Shown: positions 34,365-44,245 of the stretch, in pieces
Layout: every line of letters starts with the position of its first letter
Numbering within the stretch: the first letter of the stretch is position 1
Source of the DNA: Lentibacter algarum
GTDB lineage: Bacteria; Pseudomonadota; Alphaproteobacteria; Rhodobacterales; Rhodobacteraceae
DNA: 64,000 nucleotides
NCBI RefSeq assembly: GCF_040580765.1
Contig: NZ_CP158687.1
Location: forward strand, 2,790,001 to 2,854,000
Direction: 5' to 3'
The notes under the pieces: generated by a model
Seen by the model: only the letters and a program-made list of their open reading frames with translations
The model's database searches: none
What the model was told of the DNA's origin: nothing
Made by a program: the position numbers and the translations under genes

Positions 34365-34925
34365 GTGTCCAACGCAGAAGATCACGAAGGCACACGTAGA
34401 GACTTTATCTACTACGCCACAGCTGGTGCTGGTGCTGTCGCCGCAGGCGCTGCAGTCTGGCCAATGGTCAATCAGATGAACCCATCCGCCGATGTTCAGG
34501 CTATGTCGTCTATTCGTGTCGACACGTCAGGCGTTGAAATTGGCACGCAGCTCACTGTGAAGTGGCTGGGCAAGCCTGTATTCATTCGCCGCCGCACAGC
34601 CGAAGAAATCGAAGCTGCGCGCGCCGTGACAATGGACGAGCTCACAATCGACCAGACATCTCAGAACAAAAACAACTTCGATGCAGACGCAAGCGACGAA
34701 AACCGCGCGCTCTCAGAAGATGGCGAATGGCTGGTGATGATCGGCGTCTGTACACACCTCGGCTGCGTTCCCATCGGCGATGGCGCTGGTGATTACGGCG
34801 GATGGTTCTGCCCGTGCCACGGCTCGCACTACGATACATCAGGCCGTATCCGCAAAGGTCCGGCCCCCCTCAACCTTCTCATTCCAGTTGCCGCCTTTGA
34901 AGGCGACGAACTGATCCTCGGATAA
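34365..34925 (+). CDS. petA: Ubiquinol-cytochrome c reductase iron-sulfur (Rieske) subunit
   Basis: This is the Rieske 2Fe-2S protein of the bc1 complex, carrying electrons from ubiquinol to cytochrome c1. A twin-arginine signal anchor ([19 protein letters not shown]) holds it in the membrane. The cluster motifs CTHLGCVP and CPCHGSHYD are intact near residues 127 and 147. GTG at 34365 is preferred as start: GGAG lies 7 bp upstream, whereas the ATG at 34359 is only 1 bp from it. The product then begins [13 protein letters not shown], as in other Rhodobacterales. Confidence 0.95.
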   Translation: MSNAEDHEGTRRDFIYYATAGAGAVAAGAAVWPMVNQMNPSADVQAMSSIRVDTSGVEIGTQLTVKWLGKPVFIRRRTAEEIEAARAVTMDELTIDQTSQNKNNFDADASDENRALSEDGEWLVMIGVCTHLGCVPIGDGAGDYGGWFCPCHGSHYDTSGRIRKGPAPLNLLIPVAAFEGDELILG

Positions 34926-34936
34926 GGAAGCGCGCA

Positions 34937-36262
34937 ATGTCTGGTATTCCACACGACCATTACGAGCCGAAATCGGCTGGAGAAAAATGGCTTCATAAGC
35001 GCCTGCCCATCGTAGGCCTGCTTTATGACACACTGATGATTCCAACACCAAAGAACCTGAACTGGTGGTGGATCTGGGGCATCGTATTGGCGTTCTGCCT
35101 TGCCTTGCAAATCGTGACAGGCATCATCCTCGCGATGCATTATACACCGCACGTTGACATGGCGTTCGCCTCTGTCGAGCACATCATGCGCAACGTAAAC
35201 GGCGGCCACTTCCTGCGCTATCTGCACATGAACGGCGCATCGCTCTTCTTCTTTGCGGTCTATATCCACATCTTCCGCGGCCTCTACTACGGCTCATATA
35301 AAGCCCCACGTGAGGTTACATGGATTGTCGGTATGCTCATCTTCGTTCTGATGATGGCGACAGGCTTCATGGGCTATGTTCTGCCTTGGGGTCAGATGTC
35401 CTTCTGGGGCGCGACCGTTATTACAGGCCTCTTCGGCGCGATCCCATTCGTGGGCGAGGGCCTGCAAACATGGCTCCTTGGCGGACCAGCCGTTGATAAC
35501 GCAACGCTCAACCGCTTCTTCTCGCTGCACTACTTGCTGCCCTTCGTGATTGCCGCTCTTGTTATGGTTCACATCTGGGCCTTCCACACCACGGGCAACA
35601 ACAACCCAACAGGTGTGCCAGTGCGCACAGACTCCAAAGCAGAAGCCGAGAAAGACACGCTTCCGTTCTGGCCATACTTCGTCATCAAGGATCTCTTCGC
35701 TCTCGCGATCATCCTGATGGTTTTCTGGGCAATCGTCGGCTTCATGCCGAACTACCTCGGTCACCCCGACAACTACATCGAAGCCAATGCGCTCGTGACA
35801 CCGGCTCACATCGTTCCCGAATGGTACTTCCTGCCGTTCTACGCGATCCTGCGCGCCTTTACGTCAGAAGTCTGGATCGTGATCGCGGCCAACTGGCTTA
35901 CAGGTGGCATCATCACAGCAAAATTCTTCGGTGTTCTGGCCATGTTCGGCGCGATCATTGTCATGGCCCTCGTGCCATGGCTTGATACTTCCCGCGTTCG
36001 CTCAGGCCGCTACCGCCCCATGTTCAAATGGTGGTTCTGGCTTCTGGTTGTCGACTTCATCATCCTGATGTGGCTCGGCGCAATGCCAGCTGAAGAGCCC
36101 TATGCAACATGGTCGCTCATCGCCTCGGCGTACTGGTTCGGTTACTTCCTCGTCATCCTGCCTCTCTTGGGCGTGATCGAGAAACCACTGCCAATGCCGA
36201 ACACAATCGAAGAAGACTTCGAAGCCCACTATGGCGCCAAAAGCGCCACACCGGCCGAATAA
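34937..36262 (+). CDS. petB: Cytochrome b of the bc1 complex
   Basis: This is a 441-residue membrane subunit with two b hemes and both quinone sites. Heme-ligand segments are visible ([14 protein letters not shown] [44 protein letters not shown]). The Qo motif region [13 protein letters not shown] and the PEWYF motif ([11 protein letters not shown]) are present. Eight transmembrane segments fit the bacterial form. It starts 11 bp after petA and belongs to the single fbcFBC-type operon. Confidence 0.96.
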   Translation: MSGIPHDHYEPKSAGEKWLHKRLPIVGLLYDTLMIPTPKNLNWWWIWGIVLAFCLALQIVTGIILAMHYTPHVDMAFASVEHIMRNVNGGHFLRYLHMNGASLFFFAVYIHIFRGLYYGSYKAPREVTWIVGMLIFVLMMATGFMGYVLPWGQMSFWGATVITGLFGAIPFVGEGLQTWLLGGPAVDNATLNRFFSLHYLLPFVIAALVMVHIWAFHTTGNNNPTGVPVRTDSKAEAEKDTLPFWPYFVIKDLFALAIILMVFWAIVGFMPNYLGHPDNYIEANALVTPAHIVPEWYFLPFYAILRAFTSEVWIVIAANWLTGGIITAKFFGVLAMFGAIIVMALVPWLDTSRVRSGRYRPMFKWWFWLLVVDFIILMWLGAMPAEEPYATWSLIASAYWFGYFLVILPLLGVIEKPLPMPNTIEEDFEAHYGAKSATPAE

Positions 36263-36279
36263 GAAAGGACAAGGGAATA

Positions 36280-37065
36280 ATGTTTAAGAAACTTGCACTC
36301 TCCGCAGTCGCAGCCCTCGCCCTCTCAACGGGCGGTGCGCTTGCCGCGGGCGGCGAAAGCCACATCCACGATGTGGACTTCTCCTTCGAAGGCCCGTTTG
36401 GCGCCTTCGATCAAAACCAGCTCCAGCGCGGCCTTCAGGTCTACACAGAAGTCTGCGCTGCATGCCACGGTCTCCAGTATGTGCCCCTGCGCACATTGGG
36501 TGACGAGGGCGGCCCACACTTCTCAGATGCTGAAGTGCGCGCCTATTCGTCAAACTTCTCCGTGTTTGATGCTGATCTTGACGACGACCGTGATGCGATC
36601 ACAACAGATCACTTCCCGGGATCAGCGCTCGAAAACGCGCCTGATCTGTCTCTGATGGCGAAAAAGCGCGCTGGCTTCCACGGCCCTTACGGCTCAGGCA
36701 TGAACCAGCTCTTCAAAGGCATGGGTGGCCCAGAGTATATCTACTCGATCCTCACAGGCTACACTGGCGAAGAGAAAGAAGAGAACGGCACAGTCTTTTA
36801 CGAAAACACCGCCTTCCCAGGCGGCTGGATCGCAATGGCGCCACCGCTCTATGAAGACCAGCTTGAGTATAACGATGGCCACAGCAACTCCGAGCACCAC
36901 GTTGCCGAAGATGTTTCAGCTTTCCTGATGTGGACAGCAGAGCCCAAGATGATGGCCCGCAAGCAAACAGGCTTTATCGGTGTCCTGATGCTCGCGATCC
37001 TCGCATCGCTGCTCTACCTGACAAACAAGCGCCTCTGGGCGCCTCACAAACCAAAGAAAGACTAA
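36280..37065 (+). CDS. petC: Cytochrome c1 of the bc1 complex
   Basis: This 261-residue periplasmic cytochrome has a C-terminal anchor. A signal peptide ([22 protein letters not shown]) is followed by the heme motif [10 protein letters not shown]. The C-terminal transmembrane segment is [16 protein letters not shown]. The start at 36280 follows AAGGGAA and gives the standard signal sequence. The same frame is open upstream inside petB, which is not coding. A strong terminator follows the gene. Confidence 0.95.
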   Translation: MFKKLALSAVAALALSTGGALAAGGESHIHDVDFSFEGPFGAFDQNQLQRGLQVYTEVCAACHGLQYVPLRTLGDEGGPHFSDAEVRAYSSNFSVFDADLDDDRDAITTDHFPGSALENAPDLSLMAKKRAGFHGPYGSGMNQLFKGMGGPEYIYSILTGYTGEEKEENGTVFYENTAFPGGWIAMAPPLYEDQLEYNDGHSNSEHHVAEDVSAFLMWTAEPKMMARKQTGFIGVLMLAILASLLYLTNKRLWAPHKPKKD

Positions 37066-37111
37066 GCCAAAGGCGGCACGCCGCCCCCAAGCTTCTTCTT
37101 CTCTAAAAAAC

Positions 37112-37150
37112 AAAACCCCCCGCTTTTAACAGGCGGGGGGTTTTGCTTTT
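37112..37150 (+). terminator. Rho-independent terminator of the pet operon
   Basis: AAAACCCCCCGC and GCGGGGGGTTTT form a 12-bp stem with a 9-base loop, followed by GCTTTTGC. It closes the petABC operon 47 bp after the petC stop. Confidence 0.92.
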
Positions 37151-37318
37151 GCATATCCGTCTTAAGCCACTGCACATGCTTGGCCCTTGGCATCTGAAAA
37201 TCCCGTTCAAACGAAAGTGCAAACGCCCATATATCTTCGGTCTAACGTTGCTGTCGCAAATGCCTTGCCTTGTCGAAAACAGAACAGATCACGGCTCCAA
37301 GATGCGCAGTTTGTTCTT

Positions 37319-38533
37319 ATGTTTGAGCGTCGTATCCCCGAGTGGCTCCGCCACGCGCCCGCCCCCTCTGTTCATGGGTTTGGAGTCCTTGCTGGCTTTG
37401 AAGGCATTACCCGAGGCATGCTGATCTCGGTCTTCCCACTCGCCATGTACAACGCCCTCGGCGACGCTGTGGCCATCTCACAGGCCTATTTCTTTATCGG
37501 GATCGGCTCTCTGATTGTCGGGCTCCTCGTACCCGCCCTTAACAAACGGATACCGCGCCGCTGGCTCTACAGTTTCGGCACGCTTTGCTTTATCGCAGGC
37601 GCGCTTCTCGCCAGTCTGGGCACACCGATGACGCTCATATTCGGGCTGATGCTCAACTCCTTCGCCACAGTGATCACCTTCATCTGCTTCAACGCCTATG
37701 TCCTTGATTACATCAAACGTATCGAGCTTGGCCGCAGCGAAACCCTGCGACTGCTCTATTCCGCCCTCGGATGGACGCTGGGGCCGGCCGTCGGCGTTGC
37801 ACTTTACACCTACAATCCCGTGTTGCCCTTCTATATCTCAGCAGCCTCTTCTCTCGGCATGCTCGCCGCCTTCACCTATATGCGCCTTGGCAACGGCAAG
37901 CTGATCACCCGCGCCAAACGCCCCGCACCAAACCCGCTGGCGTTTATCGGCCGCTTCGTACAGCAACCCCGCCTTGTCGCAGGGTTCAGCTTCGCTGTGA
38001 TCCGCTCCTGCGGATGGTGGGCCTATATTGTCTATATGCCGCTCTACGCTCTCAAAAACGGCCTGCCAGAGCAGCTCGGCGGCTTCCTTATGTCAGGCAC
38101 AAACGCCGCGCTCTTTCTGGCGCCCTTTATGCTGCGCTGGATGCAAAAACGTTCCGTTCGGATCGCCGTGCGGACGGGCTTTGCCATGGCCGCAGGTTTC
38201 TTCACTCTGGCCTTCGTGCTCGCAGATTGGCCTTGGGTCGTGATCGTTACGCTCTTCTGTGCCAGCTTCTTTCTCATCCTGCTTGATATCAGCGCAGGCC
38301 TGCCGTTTCTCATGGCGGTAAAGCCCTCCGAGCGCACCGAAATGTCGACGATCTATTCAAGCTACCGCGATGTCTCGGGTATCCTCACACCAGGTTTTGC
38401 CTGGGGCGTGCTGCTCGTCGCACCGATTTCGGGGATTTTTCTGCTGGCAGGGGCCGCCCTCGCAATCGCCTACACAGTGGCTGGCTCCGTTCATCCGCGG
38501 CTTGGTGAAAAGCGGCTTGTCCCAGCCGAGTAG
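37319..38533 (+). CDS. MFS transporter
   Basis: This is a 404-residue major facilitator protein with about 12 hydrophobic segments. The N-terminal ATG at 37319 (MFERRIPEWL) is preferred to a longer reading from 37187, which would start inside the region next to the pet terminator with a polar, non-membrane extension. Motif-like loops include NKRIPRRWLYSF after helix 2 and GRSETLRLLYSALGWTLGPAVG in helix 5. The substrate is unknown. It stands alone between two terminal regions, and its 3' end faces thiQ. Confidence 0.85.
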   Translation: MFERRIPEWLRHAPAPSVHGFGVLAGFEGITRGMLISVFPLAMYNALGDAVAISQAYFFIGIGSLIVGLLVPALNKRIPRRWLYSFGTLCFIAGALLASLGTPMTLIFGLMLNSFATVITFICFNAYVLDYIKRIELGRSETLRLLYSALGWTLGPAVGVALYTYNPVLPFYISAASSLGMLAAFTYMRLGNGKLITRAKRPAPNPLAFIGRFVQQPRLVAGFSFAVIRSCGWWAYIVYMPLYALKNGLPEQLGGFLMSGTNAALFLAPFMLRWMQKRSVRIAVRTGFAMAAGFFTLAFVLADWPWVVIVTLFCASFFLILLDISAGLPFLMAVKPSERTEMSTIYSSYRDVSGILTPGFAWGVLLVAPISGIFLLAGAALAIAYTVAGSVHPRLGEKRLVPAE

Positions 38534-38581
38534 CGCACGCCGTCTTAAGTTAATTTTCCTTAACCAAATCGCATTTTGGCG

Positions 38582-38609
38582 GTGCACGGGTTGTGCACGC
38601 ATCGTGCAC
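38582..38609. repeat. Three GTGCAC palindromes at exact 11-bp spacing
   Basis: GTGCAC occurs at 38582, 38593 and 38604, all on one face of the helix, in the 143-bp gap between the convergent MFS and thiQ genes. A CCAAA/TTTGG inverted repeat and TTAACC half-sites lie just upstream. No gene start is nearby. It could be a cluster of protein-binding sites or part of an unannotated small RNA promoter. Confidence 0.55.
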
Positions 38610-38676
38610 ACTTATCACCCCCCTAGAATCAGCAATTTTGAAGGCCATTAACCAAGCGGCACGCAGGGTTTACGAT

Positions 38677-39375
38677 TCAGTGATGGCCCAGATAGTCGCG
38701 CAGCGCTTTGGGCGGCTTTGCAAAGAGCGTCGCCGTGTCTTGCGGCGGCTGCGCGACACCATCAGCAACAACAATAACCGCATCTGCAAAGTGCTTCGCA
38801 TCGCGCGGTTCGTGACTTACCATCAAGACAGCCCGCCTGTGCTCTCTTGCAATTTCACCAACCAGATCAAGCATTTCATGGCGCAGCGCAGGGCCAAGAG
38901 CTGCAAAAGGCTCATCCAGTAGAAGCAGCGGCTTGTCTTGGCAAAGAGCTCTCGCCAGCGCCGCACGACTCGCCTGCCCGCCTGAAAGCTGCGCAGGCTT
39001 GCGCGCTCCAAAACCCGCCAGCCCAACGCGATCCAGAGCACCAAGCACCCGCGCCTTTTCCTCAGCACTCAGCCTTAAGCTCACATTTACGCCCAGAGCC
39101 GCATTCTCATACACGCTCAAATGCGGGAAGAGATTCCCCTCCTGAAACAAACTCGCCACAGGCCGCGCGCTCGGCGCGTTTTCTGTGATGTCCTGCCCGT
39201 CCCACAAGAGCCGTCCAGACTGAGGCGTGATAAAACCACCGATGAGGGAGAGAAGCGTCGACTTGCCAGCGCCAGACGGACCAATCACCGCAACCCGCGC
39301 CTCTGGCGCAAGACGCCAGTCCGCACTCAAGACAAATTCGTCCTGCTCGTATCTCACAGTCTCAAGCGTCAGCAT
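38677..39375 (-). CDS. thiQ: Thiamine ABC transporter ATP-binding protein
   Basis: This 232-residue ATPase powers thiamine/TPP import. Walker A is GPSGAGKST, the signature LSGGQASRAALARAL, and Walker B LLLLDEPFAAL, with switch His in MVSHEPRDA. The start MLTLETVRYE at 39375 gives the usual length and a 14-bp overlap with thiP. An upstream in-frame ATG would reach into thiP and is not used. It is last of thiBPQ, so all three subunits are controlled by the TPP riboswitch upstream of thiB. Confidence 0.93.
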   Translation of the reverse strand: MLTLETVRYEQDEFVLSADWRLAPEARVAVIGPSGAGKSTLLSLIGGFITPQSGRLLWDGQDITENAPSARPVASLFQEGNLFPHLSVYENAALGVNVSLRLSAEEKARVLGALDRVGLAGFGARKPAQLSGGQASRAALARALCQDKPLLLLDEPFAALGPALRHEMLDLVGEIAREHRRAVLMVSHEPRDAKHFADAVIVVADGVAQPPQDTATLFAKPPKALRDYLGHH

Positions 39376-40918
39376 CTCGCCGCCCCCTCCAATCAAACAG
39401 TGCAAACAGTCCAAAACTCAACAGCACCAAAAGCAGTGCAGCCCCAGCTGCCACATCCATCCGATAGGCCCCCATGAGGCGATAAACCTGCAAAGGCAGT
39501 GTCGCAGTTTCACCATCCGCAAACAGCGCAATCACCCCCAAGTCACCCATCGAAAGTGCCGCTGCAAGCCCTGCTGCAAAGCCAAGCGCTGGCCGTATTT
39601 GCGGCCAGATCATGCGCCGCATCCGCGCCGCTCCATGAAGTCCCAGAGCGTCAGCCAAACGGCCATAGTCGGCCTCGGCGCGTGCATATTCAGGTGTGAT
39701 AATTCTAAGCGCAAAGGGCAAGGCCATCAGCGCATTGACCAACATCGTGATCGGCAGGGCAAGCCCCTGTGGACTCACATATGGGTTGATTAAAAGGAAC
39801 AATCCCGTGCCCAAAACCAGCGGCGAAATCGCAAGACCCAAGAGCCCTATCATTTCAGTCCAACGCCCTCTCGAGGCCGCCAAAGCCAGGGCCGCTGCGA
39901 TGCACAAAACTGTCGAGCCAAGCGCAATAACCAAAGAGGTCAAAGCCGCGCTCCAGACCGAAGCAGGCAAGCTTATAATCTGCACCGCACCCCGCAGCAC
40001 AACAACCGCCAACGGCAAGCCAATAAACACGGCAGCCAACGACAGAACCAATGTATCTTGTGCCTTCAAAAGCAGCGTGCCCGCGTCCCACCGCTGCCGC
40101 AAAGCGCCACGCCCCGCGCCAAAGCCTGCCACTTGTCCAAGACGCAGCGCAACCATCCCGACAGCAAGCACAAGCATCAACTGCATCAGTGCTAGCAAAG
40201 CGGCCCGCGCCAAATCAAATTCCAGATGAAACGCTTGATAAATCGCCAGCTCCAGCGTGGTTGCAGCAGGCCCGCCACCCAGCGTCAGCGCAACAGCGAA
40301 GCTGCTCAGGCAAATCAGGAAAACAACCAACATAACCGCCGGCAGGCGCTCTTTAAGCATCGGCCATTCCAGCAAGCGAAACACCTCACGAGATTCCATC
40401 CCAAGGCTTGCAGCCAGCCGAAAGCGCTCTTGCGGAATGGCATCCCAGCCTTGAAGCAAAAGCCGCGTCGCCAATGGAAGATTGAAAAAAACATGAGCCA
40501 AAACAACCCCGTGCAGCCCATAAATCTGAAGCTTCGGCAGGCCCAATGCGCTCAGCGCTCCGTTTAAAATGCCCGCCTGCCCAAAGACAGCCAAAAGCCC
40601 CATCACCGCAACAATCACAGGAAGAATAAATGGGGCACCCATCAGCAAGACAAGCGCGCCACGGCCCAAAAACTGTCTTCGCGCCAAAGCCCTCGCCACA
40701 GGGACAGCAAGCGCCGCACTGAAGAGCGCAGAGAGGCCAGCCTGCAAGACCGTGAACTTAAGCGCAGCCCAATCGGCAACGCCAAGGCCCGCAAACGCAC
40801 CATTTGAAAAGCCCGCACGCATGGCCACAGCCCCGATCGGAACCAGCACCAAAAGCATCACCAGCGCAGTCGAAACCGCGCTGGTGGCCTTACTTATTGA
40901 GACAGCGCGGCGCGCCAT
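39362..40918 (-). CDS. thiP: Thiamine ABC transporter permease
   Basis: This 518-residue two-module permease is the long ThiP type, with both halves in one chain. It has about 12 hydrophobic segments and two EAA-like loops (AASLGMESREVFRLLEWPMLK near residue 190, and ADALGLHGAARMRRMIWPQIR near residue 440) that contact ThiQ. It overlaps thiB by 25 bp and thiQ by 14 bp. The family imports thiamine, TMP and TPP from the periplasm. The gene order and riboswitch make the substrate assignment firm. Confidence 0.93.
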   Translation of the reverse strand: MARRAVSISKATSAVSTALVMLLVLVPIGAVAMRAGFSNGAFAGLGVADWAALKFTVLQAGLSALFSAALAVPVARALARRQFLGRGALVLLMGAPFILPVIVAVMGLLAVFGQAGILNGALSALGLPKLQIYGLHGVVLAHVFFNLPLATRLLLQGWDAIPQERFRLAASLGMESREVFRLLEWPMLKERLPAVMLVVFLICLSSFAVALTLGGGPAATTLELAIYQAFHLEFDLARAALLALMQLMLVLAVGMVALRLGQVAGFGAGRGALRQRWDAGTLLLKAQDTLVLSLAAVFIGLPLAVVVLRGAVQIISLPASVWSAALTSLVIALGSTVLCIAAALALAASRGRWTEMIGLLGLAISPLVLGTGLFLLINPYVSPQGLALPITMLVNALMALPFALRIITPEYARAEADYGRLADALGLHGAARMRRMIWPQIRPALGFAAGLAAALSMGDLGVIALFADGETATLPLQVYRLMGAYRMDVAAGAALLLVLLSFGLFALFDWRGRRDADA

Positions 40919-41877
40919 TCTTCCAGAGCTTCGTCACGAATGCTCGCTGCCTCTTCTGCTGAGAAGAGCAGCGCCTTCTCTGGCTGCACAAGGCTTTCAA
41001 ATCCGTCAGGGAGCCCCACTTCTGGCGTCACTGCAGGATACATCCAGTTGGTTGTCGGAATCACGCTTTGGAAAGCATCCGATACCATGAACTGGAGGAA
41101 CTGATCTGCGAGCTCAGACTGATCGCTCGCCGCCAGCTTGCCTGCAACTTCAACTTGGAGGTAATGCCCTTCCTCAAAGACTGCCGCCTTCTTGCCGTGA
41201 TCGTCCTCGGCAATCATGTGATAGGCGGGCGAAGTCGTGTAAGACAAAACCATATCGGCTTCACCCTCTAGGAAGAGGCCATATGCCTCTGACCAGCCCT
41301 TGGTCACAGTCACGATATTATCAGCCAAACCCTCCCAAATCGCAGGGGCCTCTGCACCATAAGCCGCTTTGACCCACATCAGTAAGCCAAGCCCGGGTGT
41401 TGAGGAGCGCGGGTCCTGAATAAGGATTTTGGCGTCACTTTCGGCCAAAGCCTTAAAGCTTTTCGGCGCATCAAACCCTGCCTGATGTACAAAGGCAAAA
41501 TAGCCCCAGTCATAAGGCGCAAACATAGTGTCCTCCCAGCCGACAGGTAAACTATAGTCAGCGCTCACAGAATGCTCGGCAAAGAGGCCCGTTTCGCGCG
41601 CAGCCGCGGTGAGATTGGTATCAAGTCCAAGCACAATATCAGCATCCGTGCGCGCCCCTTCCAGACGAAGGCGCGATAGCAATGCTGCACCATCCCCCGC
41701 TGCAACAAACTTCAGATCACAACCACAGACCGCTTCAAAAGCCGTCTCGACTTGCGGCCCAGGGCCCCATTCAGACACAAAACTATCGTAAGTATAGACA
41801 ACAAGTTCAGGCGTCTCTGCCGCTGCGAGTCCCGCAGCCGACACAAAAACTCCCGTAGCAAATGCAAGATGTTTCAT
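40894..41877 (-). CDS. thiB: Thiamine-binding periplasmic protein
   Basis: This 327-residue substrate-binding protein has a signal peptide (MKHLAFATGVFVSAAGLAAA). The first strand LVVYTYDSFVSEWGPG and the internal YDWGYFAFVH and SSTPGLGLLMWV segments match TbpA/ThiB. An acidic, aromatic-rich pocket would bind the thiazolium and phosphates. It is first in the thi operon, with the TPP aptamer about 50-130 bp upstream of its ATG. It is unlikely to be an iron-binding relative, given the riboswitch and ThiP length. Confidence 0.93.
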   Translation of the reverse strand: MKHLAFATGVFVSAAGLAAAETPELVVYTYDSFVSEWGPGPQVETAFEAVCGCDLKFVAAGDGAALLSRLRLEGARTDADIVLGLDTNLTAAARETGLFAEHSVSADYSLPVGWEDTMFAPYDWGYFAFVHQAGFDAPKSFKALAESDAKILIQDPRSSTPGLGLLMWVKAAYGAEAPAIWEGLADNIVTVTKGWSEAYGLFLEGEADMVLSYTTSPAYHMIAEDDHGKKAAVFEEGHYLQVEVAGKLAASDQSELADQFLQFMVSDAFQSVIPTTNWMYPAVTPEVGLPDGFESLVQPEKALLFSAEEAASIRDEALEEWRAALSQ

Positions 41878-41925
41878 CTCATCCTCCTAATATTGCGACG
41901 GGCGGAGATAGTGGGATGAATATCC

Positions 41926-42008
41926 AACCTTCCCTCCGCCGGTCCTAACCGGTTCAGGTTCAACGGGTCCGCTTTCGCATCTCAGCTCACATGAGCCCCC
42001 CGAGGTAA
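41926..42008 (-). ncRNA. TPP riboswitch (THI element)
   Basis: On the minus strand the conserved core is complete: ACCTCGGGG at the 5' side, CTGAGATG near the middle, the ACCCGTTGAACCTGAAC helix region and the 3' GGCGGAGGGAAGGT. It lies upstream of thiB, where TPP binding would switch off thiBPQ, probably by masking the ribosome-binding site (rc AGGAGGAT beside the ATG). Confidence 0.95.
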
Positions 42009-42046
42009 GAAAAACCTACGCGCCAATCCTGCCTCCTTCAAGCCCT

Positions 42047-42153
42047 CCTTTTTCTTTCTACACATATCCCAAGGGGTCTGGGGCTGCCCCCAGCTCTGGC
42101 TGCAGTTTCAGGCTAGGCCAAAACGGATCGGATTGCGCGTAAGCGCAATTCGA
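42047..42153 (+). repeat. Dispersed intergenic repeat, copy C
   Basis: This has the left end CTTTCTACACATATCCC, a GGGGCTGCCCC hairpin, then GGATCGGATTGCG with a hairpin GATTGCGC/GCGCAATTC. It lies between the divergent TPP riboswitch and aroC. It is longer than other copies because of an extra CTGGCTGCAG segment between the two hairpins. Confidence 0.6.
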
Positions 42154-42183
42154 CATAAAGCTTTCTCCAAAGGAGCCTGCCCC

Positions 42184-43299
42184 ATGAGCATGAACACATT
42201 CGGACACCTTTTTCGCGTCACCACATGGGGCGAAAGCCACGGCCCTGCTCTGGGCGCAACAGTTGATGGCTGCCCCCCTGGCGTGCCACTCGACGAGGCG
42301 ATGCTTCAAGTCTGGCTCGACAAGCGTCGCCCGGGTCAGAACAAGAACACCACCCAACGCCAAGAGCCAGATCAGGTTCGCATCCTCTCTGGCGTGTTCG
42401 ACGGTCAGACCACAGGCACAACCATCCAGCTGATGATCGAAAACACAGACCAGCGCTCAAAAGACTACGGTGAAATCGCACAAACGTTCCGCCCCGGTCA
42501 TGCTGACATCACCTACCACCAAAAATACGGATTGCGCGACTATCGCGGCGGCGGGCGCGCGTCTGCCCGTGAGACAGCGGCGCGCGTAGCAGCAGGGGGT
42601 GTGGCCCGCGCCGCGCTAAAGGCGCTGGCCCCAAAGCTAGAAGTCATCGGATATATGACAACGATGGGCGAGATGGAGATTGATCGTTCCGCGTTTGACT
42701 GGGACGCAATCGAACAAAATGATTTCTGGATTCCGCAAGATGAGGCCACAGCCAAATCTTGGGAAGCCTATCTTACAAAAGTGCGTAAAGACAAAAACTC
42801 CGTTGGCGGTGCCATCGAAGTTGTCGCGCGCAATGTACCGGCAGGCATCGGCGCGCCGATTTATGCCAAACTCGATACAGATCTCGCCGCTGCAATGATG
42901 AGCATCAACGCCGTGAAAGGCGTCGAGATCGGCGAGGGCATGGCTGCTGCTCGGCTTTCGGGCACAGACAATGCCGATGAGATTTTCATGGGTCCGCACG
43001 GCCCCGAGTATAGCTCTAACCACGCTGGTGGTATTCTCGGTGGAATCTCGACGGGGCAAGATGTTGTCGTGCGCTTCGCTGTCAAACCGACCTCTTCGAT
43101 CCTCACGCCGCGCGCCTCAATTCGACTTGATGGCAGCGCCACCGAGGTTGTCACTAAAGGCCGCCACGATCCCTGCGTTGGTATCCGTGCTGTGCCCGTG
43201 GGCGAGGCCATGATGGCCTGTGTGATCCTTGACCATATCTTGCTGCACCGTGGCCAAGTTGGTGGTTCTGTCGGCGAAACGCGCGGTAAGATAGGCTGA
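42184..43299 (+). CDS. aroC: Chorismate synthase
   Basis: This last shikimate-pathway enzyme makes chorismate from EPSP using reduced FMN. Signatures include [15 protein letters not shown] at the start, [36 protein letters not shown] near residue 125, and FAVKPTSSI. It is 371 residues from MSMNTFGH at 42184. An upstream in-frame ATG would include non-conserved residues from repeat copy C. AAGGAG precedes the start. It is followed after one base by an AEC transporter gene. Confidence 0.96.
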   Translation: MSMNTFGHLFRVTTWGESHGPALGATVDGCPPGVPLDEAMLQVWLDKRRPGQNKNTTQRQEPDQVRILSGVFDGQTTGTTIQLMIENTDQRSKDYGEIAQTFRPGHADITYHQKYGLRDYRGGGRASARETAARVAAGGVARAALKALAPKLEVIGYMTTMGEMEIDRSAFDWDAIEQNDFWIPQDEATAKSWEAYLTKVRKDKNSVGGAIEVVARNVPAGIGAPIYAKLDTDLAAAMMSINAVKGVEIGEGMAAARLSGTDNADEIFMGPHGPEYSSNHAGGILGGISTGQDVVVRFAVKPTSSILTPRASIRLDGSATEVVTKGRHDPCVGIRAVPVGEAMMACVILDHILLHRGQVGGSVGETRGKIG

Positions 43300-43300
43300 T

Positions 43301-44245
43301 ATGATCGCCGTCCTCGGCATCACGCTTCCCCTCTTCGCCGCAGTGTTGCTCGGTTATCTTTGCGTGCGCGGTGGGCTCTTCAAGCCAACGGATATGCGCC
43401 TTTTCGGGAGTTTCGTGCTCAACGTAGCACTGCCAGCGCTGCTCTTTCTGGCCGTAGCCACGCGCGATGCCCGCGATGTTTTCAACATCACATATATGGC
43501 CGTCTTCGCCACAGGGGCGCTTCTTACAATCGCCGCATCCTTCATTATTCTCACTCTGCTCAAAACCACCCCAAGCCGCCGTGCTGTCGCTGTCATGGGC
43601 ACATCTTGCGCCAACTCTGGCTTCGTCGGCTATCCGCTCATGCTGCTCGCCTTTCCCGACAGTGCGGGGCAAATTCTCGCCCTCAATATGCTGGTGGAAA
43701 ACTTCCTCATCATCCCGCTCTGCCTCGTACTCTTTGAGTTATCAAAGGAACGCAACGGTACGGGTATCATTCGCCTCATTGGCCAGATTGCTCTCAATGT
43801 CCTGCGACGCCCTATGGTCATAGCGTTACTGCTCGGTCTTGCTGTCTCGCTGCTCAGGGTGCCATTGCCCGAACCGATCCTGCGCACGACCAGCCTCTTC
43901 GCCGCCTCGGCGTCGGCGCTGGCGCTCTTCACAATCGGGGGCGCGCTTGTGGGCCTCCCGTTCAAAGGCCACCGCGCTTTGGCGGCACTCACAGCCGCGG
44001 GTAAGCTTTTGCTACACCCGGCCTTGGCAGCACTAGCGCTCGCCGCAGCTATGGCTCTCGGCCTGCCACCTCTCTCTCGTGAATTGGCGGCAGCAGTTAT
44101 CCTGTCCGCCGCCATCCCAATGTTCTCAATCTACGCGCTCTTCGCCGCTGAGCTTGGTCATGAAGGCATGGCCTCGATCGCCCAAGTGCTTGCGACAGGT
44201 GCATCGTTCCTTACCTTGAGTGCACTCATGCTTTGGCTCTTATGA
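43301..44245 (+). CDS. AEC family (auxin efflux carrier-like) transporter
   Basis: This is a 314-residue membrane protein with about ten hydrophobic segments. The family opening is ITLPLFAAVLLGYLCVRGGLFKPTD. The conserved pattern NVALPALLFLAVA and the mid-region NSGFVGYPLMLLAF (with a functional Asn) are typical of AEC permeases, which export or take up organic acids in bacteria. It starts just after aroC, so it may share the transcript. The substrate is unknown. Its stop overlaps the convergent thioredoxin gene by 6 bp. Confidence 0.88.
   Translation: MIAVLGITLPLFAAVLLGYLCVRGGLFKPTDMRLFGSFVLNVALPALLFLAVATRDARDVFNITYMAVFATGALLTIAASFIILTLLKTTPSRRAVAVMGTSCANSGFVGYPLMLLAFPDSAGQILALNMLVENFLIIPLCLVLFELSKERNGTGIIRLIGQIALNVLRRPMVIALLLGLAVSLLRVPLPEPILRTTSLFAASASALALFTIGGALVGLPFKGHRALAALTAAGKLLLHPALAALALAAAMALGLPPLSRELAAAVILSAAIPMFSIYALFAAELGHEGMASIAQVLATGASFLTLSALMLWLL

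Noticed and set aside
38545..38660. CtrA full site (TTAA-N7-TTAA)
   Set aside because: TTAA motifs are present, but spacings of 6 and 11 bp do not match the 7-bp requirement.
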